Assembly: GCA_002049495.1 (NCBI GenBank) | Contig: LLYS01000002.1 | Coordinates: 62,001 to 126,000, forward strand | Length of the DNA stretch: 64,000 nt | From: Epsilonproteobacteria bacterium tcs-49 | Lineage (GTDB): Bacteria > Campylobacterota > Campylobacteria > Campylobacterales > Sulfurovaceae | Direction of reading: 5' to 3' | Shown here: piece by piece, positions 1 through 7,943 of the stretch | Position numbering within the stretch: the first letter of the stretch is position 1 | Layout: every line of letters starts with the position of its first letter | Program-made: the position numbers and the translations under genes | Notes under the pieces: generated by a model | The model's database searches: none | Told to the model about the DNA's origin: nothing | Seen by the model: only the letters and a program-made list of their open reading frames with translations

Positions 1-358
1 CTTTGAGCCCCGCTTTTCTGGGGTTGCTGCCGGTGCATACGAGCACGCTTTTGGCTTCGACCGTTTCGCTGCCGGTGTCGAGCAAAAAGGTATCGCCGTC
101 TTTGGAAATCTTCTGGATCTCGACCATCTCATGCTTCAAGCCGAATCTCTGGCACTGCTCGGGCCATTTTTCCATCAGTTCGATCCCGCTGACCACGTCG
201 CTGACGCCGGGGTAGTTTTCGATTTCGCTGCTTTGGGTGATCTGGCCGCCGGGCATCCCCTTTTCAAACATAACTACGTTTTTTAAACCGCCGCGCGTGG
301 CATAGAGTCCCGCGGTCAAGCCTGCCGGCCCGCCGCCTACGATTGCTAAATCTAACAT
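1..358 (-). CDS. trxB: Thioredoxin reductase, N-terminal part (cut by window edge)
   Basis: FAD/NADPH-dependent thioredoxin reductase, which reduces thioredoxin in the cytoplasm. About 119 residues from the start are visible; the rest lies beyond the left edge. The N-terminus holds the FAD dinucleotide-binding motif GGGPAG (residues 8-13) in a beta-alpha-beta setting, followed by the GMPGGQI segment typical of TrxB and a VLVCTGS strand. The redox CxxC would lie beyond the visible part. The ATG at 358-356 is preceded by an AGGAGA ribosome binding site that overlaps the end of the upstream gene, so it is translated in an operon behind trxA and the thioredoxin-like gene. The identification is firm from the motifs and from the trxA neighbour. 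Confidence 0.93.
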   Translation of the reverse strand, partial: MLDLAIVGGGPAGLTAGLYATRGGLKNVVMFEKGMPGGQITQSSEIENYPGVSDVVSGIELMEKWPEQCQRFGLKHEMVEIQKISKDGDTFLLDTGSETVEAKSVLVCTGSNPRKAGLK

Positions 359-367
359 CTGTCTCTC

Positions 368-817
368 CTAGTTCAGGGTGTATAGCTGGCTGTCCTGCTT
401 ATACAGCCCCTGATCGTTGATTTTTTTGATTAGAAAAAAAGTTGGAACTTCCCTGACGGCAAACCTATGGATAAGTTTAAGCATCGTATTAGTGCCTGCC
501 GTCAAGAAAGTGACATCTCCCTCTTTGCCGCGTTTTTGCAAAAAGATATCGATGGCGATCACGGGGACGCCGATCTCTCTTTTTTCCAGAATTTTATCAA
601 AATTTTTCATTTTTGAACTATAGATGATCACTCCGTACCGCTGCTTATGCGGAATAAAGATATCATTTTTGCCGTACAGGACGGTTTTTTTAAAGTCGAA
701 AAAATTATATTGAGAAAATTTGAAATTATAGTAAGCAAAGGCCGATGCGATCATCGCAGCCCCGAAAAAAGAGGAGAAAACCAGAGAAAGAGAAAATCTG
801 CCGTTTCTCCTTCTCAT
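368..817 (-). CDS. Membrane-anchored thioredoxin-fold-like protein between trxA and trxB
   Basis: Unrecognised 149-residue protein. It begins with a basic stretch (MRRRNGR) and one hydrophobic segment (about residues 9-29), which suggests a signal anchor with the rest outside the cytoplasm. The C-terminal part reads like the second half of a thioredoxin fold: residues near VREVPTFFLIKK resemble the cis-proline strand (VPT) of thioredoxins. No CxxC redox motif is present, so ordinary disulfide reductase activity is not expected. It lies 7 bases after trxA and 9 bases before trxB, on the same strand, so it is almost certainly co-transcribed. The fold assignment is inference from a short motif and context; a scaffold or binding role is possible but not shown. 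Confidence 0.7.
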   Translation of the reverse strand: MRRRNGRFSLSLVFSSFFGAAMIASAFAYYNFKFSQYNFFDFKKTVLYGKNDIFIPHKQRYGVIIYSSKMKNFDKILEKREIGVPVIAIDIFLQKRGKEGDVTFLTAGTNTMLKLIHRFAVREVPTFFLIKKINDQGLYKQDSQLYTLN

Positions 818-824
818 CGGCTGT

Positions 825-1145
825 TTAGCCTAGCAATGCGTCGATTTTTTCGGCAAGTGCCTGTTTGGAGGACGCTCCCACCATCTGATCGGCAACTTCG
901 CCATCTTTCATGAAGATGATCGTAGGGATACTTCTGACGCCGAACTTGACCGCCAATTCCTGCTCTTCGTCGGTGTTGACTTTACAAATTTTCGCTTTTC
1001 CTTCGTAATCGGCCGCCAACTCTTCGATTACCGGTGAAAGCATTCTACAAGGTCCGCACCACGGTGCCCAGAAATCTACCAGTGCGACACCCTCTTTTGT
1101 GGTATCTTCGAAATTTGCTGCAGTTAAATCGATATATTTACCCAT
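825..1145 (-). CDS. trxA: Thioredoxin 1
   Basis: Cytoplasmic thioredoxin, 106 residues, the normal length for the family. The active site WCGPC places the redox cysteines at residues 30 and 33, and the cis-proline loop (RSIPTI) is present. It donates electrons from TrxB to reductases and peroxiredoxins. It is the first gene of a trxA / thioredoxin-like / trxB operon on the minus strand. The ATG at 1145-1143 has an AAGGA-type site a few bases upstream on that strand. A 200-base divergent intergenic region separates it from the [2Fe-2S] protein gene and must hold both promoters. Confidence 0.97.
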   Translation of the reverse strand: MGKYIDLTAANFEDTTKEGVALVDFWAPWCGPCRMLSPVIEELAADYEGKAKICKVNTDEEQELAVKFGVRSIPTIIFMKDGEVADQMVGASSKQALAEKIDALLG

Positions 1146-1345
1146 CTTTGAAATCCTTTTTTTGTTAGATATGCCAAATTATACTCCGTATAAACTTAAA
1201 CTGACGTTAGATAAAGAAGTATTTAGGACTAATTTTATCTTAAATATTTTTCTGCTACAATTTTTCCGAAGCACGGCCAGATTGAGCCGCTGCGACCTAT
1301 TAAAGTTTTAGCAAACGGGTAAGATCAATTATAAAAGGATAAACC

Positions 1346-1717
1346 ATGATGATGGAACAGATGCCGCAACCGGCATATTACATTTTTAAGTGCCAGCAGT
1401 CGGCTCCTCCGGGGATGCCCAAACCAAGCTGTGTGACCCCTGAAAGCCAGGACCTTTTCCAGTATATGGCGGGCAAACTGATGGAAAAAGGGATTGTGCA
1501 AACGGTGCAGCCGGTACAGACAAGCTGTCTGAACAGATGCCAGCAGGGACCGGTCATGCTTATAGAACCGGGTCACCATATGTATGTAAATTTAGATAAA
1601 GAAAAAATTGATAAAATTATAGATCAACATTTAATAGGCGGAGAGCCTGTAAGCGAATACCTGATTTCCGAGCAGATGTGGGGCGAACCCATCGATCCCA
1701 AAGAGGTCGCTCGGTAA
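1346..1717 (+). CDS. Thioredoxin-like [2Fe-2S] ferredoxin
   Basis: Small iron-sulfur protein of 123 residues. The cysteine pattern C16-x12-C29 followed by C61-x3-C65 is the signature of the thioredoxin-fold [2Fe-2S] ferredoxin family (as in the NuoE C-terminal domain and the Azotobacter and Aquifex shethna-type proteins). The PVQTSCLNRC and GPVMLIEPG segments fit the cluster loop and the following strand. It probably acts as a soluble electron carrier; the partner cannot be told from the sequence. Start ATG 1346 follows AAAAGGATAAACC. It is the first of four closely packed plus-strand genes leading to panD, 42 bases away. Confidence 0.85.
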   Translation: MMMEQMPQPAYYIFKCQQSAPPGMPKPSCVTPESQDLFQYMAGKLMEKGIVQTVQPVQTSCLNRCQQGPVMLIEPGHHMYVNLDKEKIDKIIDQHLIGGEPVSEYLISEQMWGEPIDPKEVAR

Positions 1718-1759
1718 GGTACGCAATAAAGATGAAGCAGGAATAAAGGAAATACAATC

Positions 1760-2146
1760 ATGACAGTCGAGATGCTATACAGCAAGATCCACAGAGCCAC
1801 CGTAACCGATGCGAATCTCAATTACGTCGGCTCTATTACCGTAGATGAAGAGCTGCTAGAAGCATCGAAGCTGCGAGTCGGGCAGAAAGTAGAGATTGTA
1901 AATATCAACAACGGGGAGCGCTTTAGTACCTATACGATCAAAGGTCCCCGCGGCAATAAAGATATCTGTCTCAACGGCGCTGCGGCCAGAAAGGTGCAGC
2001 CCGGAGACCGGATCATCATTATCGCCTACGCTACCTACAGCGAACAGGAACTGCAAAACTATAAACCCACGATCGTGTTGATCGGAGAGGATAACGAGAT
2101 CGACGAGATCACGGATGTCTTGGAAGGCGGTGAATTCGATGTTTGA
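1760..2146 (+). CDS. panD: Aspartate 1-decarboxylase proenzyme
   Basis: Converts L-aspartate to beta-alanine for pantothenate and coenzyme A synthesis. The protein is made as a proenzyme that cleaves itself between Gly24 and Ser25 (YVGS here), turning the serine into the catalytic pyruvoyl group. The N-terminus KIHRATVT and the later NGAAAR segment are family signatures. Length 128 is typical. RBS AAAGGAAA lies before ATG 1760. The 3' end overlaps the ybaB start by 8 bases, so the two genes are probably translationally coupled. The pathway partner panE is elsewhere in this window (24549). Confidence 0.96.
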   Translation: MTVEMLYSKIHRATVTDANLNYVGSITVDEELLEASKLRVGQKVEIVNINNGERFSTYTIKGPRGNKDICLNGAAARKVQPGDRIIIIAYATYSEQELQNYKPTIVLIGEDNEIDEITDVLEGGEFDV

Positions 2147-2447
2147 TAACCTCGGTGATATGGGCAAAATGTTTGAACAGCTGCAATCGCAGATGAGTGA
2201 GATGGAAGCCAAGCAAGAAAGCGTGGAACTCAGTGCCAAAAGCGGCGGCGGGATGGTCGAGGTCAAAGCCAACGGCAAAGGTGAAATCATCGATATCGAG
2301 ATCGACGATTCCCTGCTGGAGGATAAGGAATCCTTGCAAATCCTGCTCATCAGCGCCGTCAACGATATCAATAAGATGGTCGAAGACAATAAAAAGTCCC
2401 AGGCTATGAGTATGATGGGCGGCATGAACCCCTTCGGACAGCAGTAA
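2139..2447 (+). CDS. ybaB: YbaB/EbfC family nucleoid-associated protein
   Basis: Small (102 residues) DNA-binding protein of the YbaB/EbfC family, usually a dimer that binds the nucleoid. Visible family features are the N-terminal helix rich in Met, Gln and Glu ([13 protein letters not shown]), the [15 protein letters not shown] beta segment and a Met/Gly-rich tail ([11 protein letters not shown]). I chose ATG 2139, inside the panD stop region (gATGTTTGA), because it gives the usual MF(D/G)N start; a GTG-type start further upstream would add eight unlikely residues. In many bacteria ybaB sits beside dnaX and recR; here it follows panD, an arrangement known in Campylobacterota. Confidence 0.92.
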   Translation: MFDNLGDMGKMFEQLQSQMSEMEAKQESVELSAKSGGGMVEVKANGKGEIIDIEIDDSLLEDKESLQILLISAVNDINKMVEDNKKSQAMSMMGGMNPFGQQ

Positions 2448-2915
2448 ATGAGTCTGATCGGCGCGATCAACGCACAAAACCCCCTGGAAACAAAACAACT
2501 TCTTTTACGGGGCGCCTCTTTGGATGAAAAGGATGAGGAGGGCCGCTCCGCGTTTATCCTCGCGATCAAAAACCATATGGATATGGAGATTATCGACCTT
2601 TTCGTGCAAAAGGGCATAGACCCCTTAAGCGTTAACGAAGAGGGTGTGGGCGCTATCGATATCGCCATCGAATCCAAACGTCTCGACGTGGTAAAGTATC
2701 TCCATGAAAAGGGGCTTGACCTCAACTCCAGCAAGCGTACCAGCGGCATGACTCCGTTGATGATCGCGGCGTGTTACAACAGTGTCGAAATCGCGAAATA
2801 TCTTATTTTAGAAGATGTGGATCCCGAGTGCACGGACAACTACGGGATGCGCGCGGTAGATTATGCGACCAAGCTGGGGCAAACGTCGATCAAAGAGTTT
2901 TTGCAGCGCGTCTAA
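2448..2915 (+). CDS. Ankyrin repeat protein
   Basis: Protein of 155 residues built of about four ankyrin repeats; the repeat signatures include GRSAFILAIKN, GVGAIDIAIES, GMTPLMIAACYN and GMRAVDYATKLG, spaced at roughly 33-35 residues. No signal peptide or catalytic domain is present, so it is likely a cytoplasmic protein-binding scaffold with an unknown partner. It starts on the base after the ybaB stop codon (TAA then ATG), which implies coupled translation. Its 3' end is one base from the convergent holA gene, leaving no room for a separate terminator. Confidence 0.85.
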   Translation: MSLIGAINAQNPLETKQLLLRGASLDEKDEEGRSAFILAIKNHMDMEIIDLFVQKGIDPLSVNEEGVGAIDIAIESKRLDVVKYLHEKGLDLNSSKRTSGMTPLMIAACYNSVEIAKYLILEDVDPECTDNYGMRAVDYATKLGQTSIKEFLQRV

Positions 2916-2916
2916 G

Positions 2917-3888
2917 CTACAGGATCGATTGTATCTTGATCAGCCCCGAGATCAGGATCGCTTCACGCTGCAGCGCAGAAGCGTTTTTAAGCTGCAGCTC
3001 CATGGAGTTTATATACTCAAACACTTCCAAAAATTTCGGCAGCGAAAGCTTTGCCGCGTACCCCGCCTTTTTCTCCTCGATAAACCGGGGCAGTTTATAA
3101 CCCAGAATCGCCTTTGAATCCACCTGACCGTAGAGGTTGATATAGCTGCGGAAGAGAAAAAGCTGGTGGAAAAAGTACTGCGCCATCCGCGTGATTTTAA
3201 ACTCGTCGTCTCCGATTTCGATGAGTTGGTGCAGATGATCGACAAGCGGCTTTTTATCGATGATATCGAAAAAGAGGTTTTCCAGCTTGATGGCGTTGGT
3301 GGCGTATACCAGGTTGTCGATCTCCTTTTGGGTTACGGGGCCCTCCAGGATAGAGAGTTTCTCCAACTCGTTTATCGCCAGCTGCAGGTTCATATTCAGC
3401 ACCATATAGAGGTGGTGCAGGGCGTAGCGGTCGATCTGCAGCTTCAGCTGTGCCGCCCGCTGCCCCAGCTCGGTCATCGCCGTTTGCATGTTGGGTTCGA
3501 AAAAGCGTACGTGCGCGGCGTGCAGCTTGGGCGTAAACAGCGGAGCGATCGATTTGAAATTGTTCCCGAAGAGGGCGTAGATGAGGTAACTGTTTTCATT
3601 TTTCGCACAGATTTCGATCAACTCTTTGAGTTCGTTTTTGGGCAGGTTTTTCTCCCCTTTGTAGACAAAAAGGTTGGTATCCCCAAAAAGCGAACCCTGC
3701 GAAAGGGTCCCCTTGGCCGTGTCGAAGCGGTACTCCTCCTGGTATGCCGTCACCGTTTGCGAAGGGTCGATCGCCGCACCGAGGCGTTGGGTATAGCTGT
3801 CGATGAAGTAGGGGCTTTCGCCGTAAAGCATGACCGATTTAAAGCGTGTCCCCTGCGCTAACTGTTTGTCAAATTCCTGTTTATACAT
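2917..3888 (-). CDS. holA: DNA polymerase III subunit delta
   Basis: Delta subunit of the clamp loader, which opens the beta sliding clamp during replication. The 323-residue length fits. The N-terminal LYGESPYFIDSYTQRL segment matches the HolA domain that replaces a true P-loop, and the middle part (NLQLAINELEKLSIL, PVTQKEIDNLV) is characteristic of delta subunits. Campylobacterota HolA proteins are divergent, so the call rests on these segments and the whole-protein look. It lies at the 3' end of a minus-strand group after the two DUF2393 genes; the ATG at 3888 has an AGGA site overlapping the neighbouring gene's end. Confidence 0.88.
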   Translation of the reverse strand: MYKQEFDKQLAQGTRFKSVMLYGESPYFIDSYTQRLGAAIDPSQTVTAYQEEYRFDTAKGTLSQGSLFGDTNLFVYKGEKNLPKNELKELIEICAKNENSYLIYALFGNNFKSIAPLFTPKLHAAHVRFFEPNMQTAMTELGQRAAQLKLQIDRYALHHLYMVLNMNLQLAINELEKLSILEGPVTQKEIDNLVYATNAIKLENLFFDIIDKKPLVDHLHQLIEIGDDEFKITRMAQYFFHQLFLFRSYINLYGQVDSKAILGYKLPRFIEEKKAGYAAKLSLPKFLEVFEYINSMELQLKNASALQREAILISGLIKIQSIL

Positions 3889-3894
3889 AGTATC

Positions 3895-4440
3895 CTAGTG
3901 GCAATAGAGTTTGGGATCGATCATCATCACGTTGCTAAAGTGGGGCGGATAATCAAAGCGCAGGGAGAAGTTGCGCAGCTCGTTGGGTTTTAAACTTTTC
4001 GCAATCACCTCTTTGATCTCCAAAACGTTGGATTTTTTATCCTTGTCGCTCTTGCCCAGATCCAAACCGCTTCGGGGGGTAAAAACGTTGCTGCCGGACA
4101 GCTTGCTGCCTGTACCCAGGGCGTTGTTTACAAAGCGCAGTTTGATTTTGCACTGCCCGATGGTGAACTTTCCGGTGTTTTTGATCTGGCCCTTGACGAT
4201 CATCTCTTCGCTGTTGAGCAGACGGGAAGTTTTCACCCCGTAGAGGGCGGCTTTTTTCGTGTATTTATCCAACACAAACATGGCAAAAACGGTTGAGCCG
4301 AGGATGACCAGCGTGGAGGCAAACACCATCGACCAGAAGATCTTTGGCTTCTGCTCTCTGCGCGCGAGATAGATCAGCAGGATATAAAGCAGGATGAAAA
4401 AAGCTATGGTCAGCCAGTGTAAAACGGTAAAATAGATCAT
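3895..4440 (-). CDS. DUF2393 family membrane protein (second of pair)
   Basis: Campylobacterota protein of the DUF2393 family, 181 residues from the chosen start. Two hydrophobic segments (about residues 5-24 and 34-57) are followed by a soluble domain with several beta-like stretches (KGQIKNTGKFTIGQCKIKL) that resembles the FxLyD-type beta-sandwich. Function unknown. A GTG at 4449 could extend it by three residues, but ATG 4440 forms an ATGA overlap with the stop of the upstream gene and has GGGAG eight bases before it, so 4440 is preferred. It is a paralogue of the next gene upstream, with the same topology and the shared motif KG-(Q/K)-(I/L)-K-N-(T/S)-GK. Confidence 0.82.
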   Translation of the reverse strand: MIYFTVLHWLTIAFFILLYILLIYLARREQKPKIFWSMVFASTLVILGSTVFAMFVLDKYTKKAALYGVKTSRLLNSEEMIVKGQIKNTGKFTIGQCKIKLRFVNNALGTGSKLSGSNVFTPRSGLDLGKSDKDKKSNVLEIKEVIAKSLKPNELRNFSLRFDYPPHFSNVMMIDPKLYCH

Positions 4441-4973
4441 GGGTAGCACTCCCCTTTTGCAGTGACGTTAAAATCGTTTTGATACGTAAAGTTATCTATA
4501 ATGACATCAAAGGATATATCGTCCCCTTTTGCCAAAGCTTTATCGAGCGGTTGGGTTTTCGTCGCCACGGGGCGCAGCCGGTTGAGGTAGTTCATATACT
4601 TGTTATCCGAGACCTTGAGTACCCGGACGTGGAGTTTGCAGCGGGAAAAGTCGATTTTACCGCTGTTTTTGAGCTTTCCCTTGACTACCAGCGCGTTGGA
4701 GTAGTTGAGCTTTTTGTATTCGCTGATCGTCGTATCGGTTTTTCTGATCAATTCGTCAAACCCCTCTTTAACCCCGAAGGGACCCGCCAGCAGCGTGACA
4801 AAAGCCAGGAGCGAAAAAAAGATCGCCGCTGCCGTCTTTTGGCGCAAAGAAACCGCCAGGACGATAAAAAAGATAAAAAACAGCACCAAAAGGGCCATCC
4901 CCAGGTAATCATAAAGCGTCATGGCGGATACAAAGTCGTTGAAGTAGTCGGTAATGAGCTTTTGAAAATCCAC
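4437..4973 (-). CDS. DUF2393 family membrane protein (first of pair)
   Basis: A 178-residue protein with the same plan as its downstream neighbour: two membrane segments (about residues 21-42 and 50-67) and a C-terminal beta-rich domain containing VVKGKLKNSGKIDFSRCKLHVRV. The start is GTG at 4973, preceded by AAGGA about eight bases upstream. The two DUF2393 genes overlap by four bases (ATGA), so their products are likely made in equal amounts and may form a complex in the inner membrane. No function is known to me. Confidence 0.82.
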   Translation of the reverse strand: MDFQKLITDYFNDFVSAMTLYDYLGMALLVLFFIFFIVLAVSLRQKTAAAIFFSLLAFVTLLAGPFGVKEGFDELIRKTDTTISEYKKLNYSNALVVKGKLKNSGKIDFSRCKLHVRVLKVSDNKYMNYLNRLRPVATKTQPLDKALAKGDDISFDVIIDNFTYQNDFNVTAKGECYP

Positions 4974-4994
4974 CGTTGCGTTTCCTTGATCTGT

Positions 4995-5672
4995 TTATTT
5001 TTGGGTTCTGCTGTTCTTTTCCTCGATGCCGCTGATGCCGAATCGGCGCTTGAGTTCACTTTTGATACGGTCGGGATTGATCTCTTTATATCCCAGTCCG
5101 ACGAGACAGTGATATACTAAATCGGCAGCTTCGTAGATGATTTCATCCTCGTTGCCGTCTTTGATGGCAAAGCACAGCTCCCCCGCTTCCTCGACGATCT
5201 TTTTAAGGATGGAGTTTTCCCCCTTGTGCAGCAGCGATGCGGTGTAGGAGCTTTGCGGATCGGCGCTTTTGCGCTCCAAGATCGTGTGATAAAGCGTATC
5301 GACTACGGAGTAGATCTGCGCGGTATCGATCTGCTGCTTTTCAACCTGCTCATTGTATACGTCGGTAAAGAAGCAGCTTTTGCGTCCCGTATGGCACGCT
5401 ACGCCCTCTTGCTCCACCTCCAAAAGGATCGTATCCTGATCGCAGTCGATCTTGACCGCTTTGATCTTTTGCGTGTGGCCGCTGGATTCGCCCTTTTTCC
5501 AGATACGGCGCTTACTGCGCGAAAAGTAGTGGGCATAGCCCGTCTCCATCGTCAGTTCGTAAGCGTGCTCGTTTTGGTACGCAAGCATCAGTACCTCTTT
5601 TGTCTGTGCATCCTGGGCGATGACGGGCAGCAGCGGATTTTTATTCCAATCGATCTGTTGTAGTTGACTCAT
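4995..5672 (-). CDS. hisI: Bifunctional phosphoribosyl-AMP cyclohydrolase / phosphoribosyl-ATP pyrophosphatase
   Basis: HisIE fusion that carries out steps 2 and 3 of histidine synthesis. The HisI domain (about residues 1-115) shows the zinc/magnesium site: CDQD at 77-80, C93 and C100 (VACHTGRKSC) and the SRSKRRIWKKGESSGH signature. The HisE domain (about 125-215) shows the MazG-like helices with E161, E162 and E165 (KIVEEAGE) and E181/D184 (YEAADLVYH). Length 225 is usual for the fusion. It sits alone from other his genes, between an SPFH gene and the DUF2393 pair, all on the minus strand. Confidence 0.96.
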   Translation of the reverse strand: MSQLQQIDWNKNPLLPVIAQDAQTKEVLMLAYQNEHAYELTMETGYAHYFSRSKRRIWKKGESSGHTQKIKAVKIDCDQDTILLEVEQEGVACHTGRKSCFFTDVYNEQVEKQQIDTAQIYSVVDTLYHTILERKSADPQSSYTASLLHKGENSILKKIVEEAGELCFAIKDGNEDEIIYEAADLVYHCLVGLGYKEINPDRIKSELKRRFGISGIEEKNSRTQK

Positions 5673-5722
5673 ATGATCATTTCCGTATTACGAGATTGCG
5701 GCGGCAAGGAGCCGCCGGAGAA

Positions 5723-6817
5723 TTAATTGTTTACCGAGCTTCGGGTTTGCTTGCCGTTTTTCATATCCACCCAGATATTTGGCGTGGAACCGCCGGGGGT
5801 GAGGAAAATTTTGGCATCTTTGTTCTCTTTAAGCGCGTCGTTGAAGCGGCCCTGAACCTTGACCTGTTCCAAGTGTAAAAGATCGTCGGTCAAACTCTTT
5901 GCGATGATCTTATTGGCTTCGGATTGGGCTCTTGCTTCGATGGTGATCGCGTCGGCCTGCCCCTGCGCTTCGATCTTTTTGGCTTCGGCGTTACCCTGGG
6001 CAAGTGCGGCTTTTTTCTCCGCTTCCTGCTTGGCGCGTTCTACCTCGTACTTGGCACGTTCGGCTTCCTGTCTGGCGATCTGTACCCGCTCGATCTGGTC
6101 TTTGATCTTCGGCGGCAGGATGATTTCACGCAACTGTACCGAAAGCAGCGATACGGGCTGGTTATCCAGCGCGTCGATATTTTTTACAAGCTCCGCGCGG
6201 ATCTGTTTGGAGATCTCTCCCCGTCTGGTAGGCAGCTCCTCGGCCGCGATACTGCCCACGACGCTTCGCACCACGTCACGGACTACGGGGTTGATGATCT
6301 TATCCTCCCAGTTCAAGCCCCAGTTGGCGATGGTTTGCGGCGCGCTTTGCGCTTTGAGCCGGTACTGGACGGTCATTTCGATGCCCACGGGAAGCCCTCT
6401 GGAGTCAAGGACCGTAATGGCGGGGTTGTTCTGCACCCCCTCCTTGTTTGCTTGCAGATTGGTCATCTGCTCCTGGGATTTGTAGTTGACGATACGTACT
6501 TTCGTATCCATCACGATCACGTCCTGCACCCCGGGGATAAAGAAGTGAAAGCCCGGTTGCAGCGGCATGGGGTCGAATTTACCCGCTGTTTTTTTGATCC
6601 CCACTTCCCCCGAGTTGATCACGACGTAGGGTTTGGAGATCACCATAATCGCGACGATGATGATAAGCGCGTAGATCCAGATCGCTTTTTTACCCATATC
6701 GCCGAAATTGGGCGGTTCGGGCATACGCGGCCCGCCGCCGCCACTGCCTCCGGACCCGCCGGAGTTTTTGTTCTGGTTTACTTTCTTTTTAAAGTAATCG
6801 TTCATATCTGCTGGCAT
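5723..6817 (-). CDS. SPFH/Band 7 (prohibitin/HflK-like) membrane protein
   Basis: 364 residues. The N-terminus is a cytoplasmic Gly/Ser-rich tract (about 19-29), followed by one membrane segment (about 44-62), an SPFH/Band 7 domain (about 63-230, with GEVGIKKTAGKF and the LREIILPPKIKDQIERV end) and an alanine/glutamate-rich coiled coil (about 230-310). This is the plan of prohibitin and HflK proteins, which form ring or cage oligomers on the membrane and often modulate FtsH. Only one copy is present, not the hflKC pair. ATG 6817 has AAGGAAA before it; ATG 6805 is an alternative. The 50-base gap to hisIE suggests a shared transcript. Confidence 0.88.
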   Translation of the reverse strand: MPADMNDYFKKKVNQNKNSGGSGGSGGGGPRMPEPPNFGDMGKKAIWIYALIIIVAIMVISKPYVVINSGEVGIKKTAGKFDPMPLQPGFHFFIPGVQDVIVMDTKVRIVNYKSQEQMTNLQANKEGVQNNPAITVLDSRGLPVGIEMTVQYRLKAQSAPQTIANWGLNWEDKIINPVVRDVVRSVVGSIAAEELPTRRGEISKQIRAELVKNIDALDNQPVSLLSVQLREIILPPKIKDQIERVQIARQEAERAKYEVERAKQEAEKKAALAQGNAEAKKIEAQGQADAITIEARAQSEANKIIAKSLTDDLLHLEQVKVQGRFNDALKENKDAKIFLTPGGSTPNIWVDMKNGKQTRSSVNN

Positions 6818-6860
6818 TATAGTTTCCTTTACCGTTTATACGTACTTTAGTGCAATGGTA

Positions 6861-7775
6861 CTAAATATACGTTAAATAGTGCTTATATTTTTCATTTCTG
6901 CCGTAAACCACGTCAAAGTACGCACTTTGCAGTTTCTCGGTTACGGGGCCTCGTTTGCCGTCGCCGATGGTGCGGCGATCCAGGGAGTTTATCGGGGTGA
7001 CTTCCGCGGCCGTTCCTGTAAAGAACGCTTCGTCACAGATGAAAATTTCGTCTCTGGTGACCCGTCTTCGCTCGATGGTCAATCCCATGTCACGGGCCAG
7101 TTCCAATACCGTATCCTGGGTAATCGATTCCAGAGAATTGTCGTTTGGCGGCGAAATCAGCTTGCCGTCTCTGACGATAAAGAGACACTCCCCGCTGCCC
7201 TCGGCGACGAAACCGCTGTCATCAAGCAGCAGCGCCTCTTCATATCCGCCCTCGATCGCTTCAAATTTTGCCATCTGAGAATTGAGGTAGTTTGCCACCG
7301 CCTTGGCTTTGCCGAAGTTGGATTTTACCGAGTTGCGTACGATGGAGGAGGTGCACACTTTGATCCCCTTTTCAAGACCCTCTTCCCCCAGATACGCGCC
7401 CCATTCCCACGCGGCGATGGAGGTGTGTACCGGAGCGTTGACGTGGTGCAGCCCCATAACGCCGTATCCCAGATAGATCAGCGGCCGCAGGTAAACGTTG
7501 CCCGCAAAACTGTTTTGGCGCAGCAGTTCCACCTGTGCTTCTTCGAGGGTTTTTTGGTCAAAGTTGGGCGTAATCGCCGTAATCTTCGCGGAATTGAGCA
7601 GCCGTTTGGTGTGTTCACCGAGTTTGAAAATAGCCAATCCCTCCTCCGTCTGGTATGCACGGGTACCTTCGAAAACCCCGTTCCCGTAATGCAGGGTGTG
7701 CGTCAAAACGTGAACTTTGGCTTCCGCCCAGGGGACGAGTTCCCCGTCCATCCAGATATATTTTGCTTCTTTCAT
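6861..7775 (-). CDS. ilvE: Branched-chain amino acid aminotransferase
   Basis: PLP fold-type IV aminotransferase that makes leucine, isoleucine and valine from their 2-oxo acids. Family features: the MDGELVPW start, HYGNGVFEGTRAY, the PLP lysine region SNFGKAKAVANYLNSQ, EGSGECLFIV, the GLTIERRRVTRDE segment and the AFFTGTAAEVTPI phosphate-binding loop. Length 304 is normal. AGGAG stands just before ATG 7775. It is the first gene of the minus-strand group (ilvE, SPFH, hisIE, DUF2393 pair, holA), divergent from the cytochrome c gene across 168 bases. Confidence 0.96.
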   Translation of the reverse strand: MKEAKYIWMDGELVPWAEAKVHVLTHTLHYGNGVFEGTRAYQTEEGLAIFKLGEHTKRLLNSAKITAITPNFDQKTLEEAQVELLRQNSFAGNVYLRPLIYLGYGVMGLHHVNAPVHTSIAAWEWGAYLGEEGLEKGIKVCTSSIVRNSVKSNFGKAKAVANYLNSQMAKFEAIEGGYEEALLLDDSGFVAEGSGECLFIVRDGKLISPPNDNSLESITQDTVLELARDMGLTIERRRVTRDEIFICDEAFFTGTAAEVTPINSLDRRTIGDGKRGPVTEKLQSAYFDVVYGRNEKYKHYLTYI

Positions 7776-7886
7776 GTACCTATTCTCCTGGCAACTATCA
7801 ATAGCTCTTTATGTTACTTAATAGTTACGGTTTTTTGAAAAATTTTATCCAAAAGGTTGTTAAATATAGGTTAAGGCTATTTTTCA

Positions 7887-7892
7887 TATAAT
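7887..7892 (+). promoter_or_regulatory. Candidate -10 element for the cytochrome c / luxS operon
   Basis: A perfect TATAAT lies 52 bases before the ATG at 7944, in an AT-rich stretch of the ilvE/cytochrome divergent region. No good -35 hexamer is seen at normal spacing, which is common for sigma-70 promoters in Campylobacterota. The assignment is by motif and position only. Confidence 0.5.
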
Positions 7893-7943
7893 GCAGCAAA
7901 ATCAAACCGCCCAAGCAGCGGTTCTAGTAAAGGTATCGCTATT

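Noticed and set aside
6735-6770. Repeat-like GC-rich tract in the SPFH gene
   Set aside because: It encodes the Gly/Ser-rich linker at residues 19-29 and is explained by that; it is not a separate repeat element.
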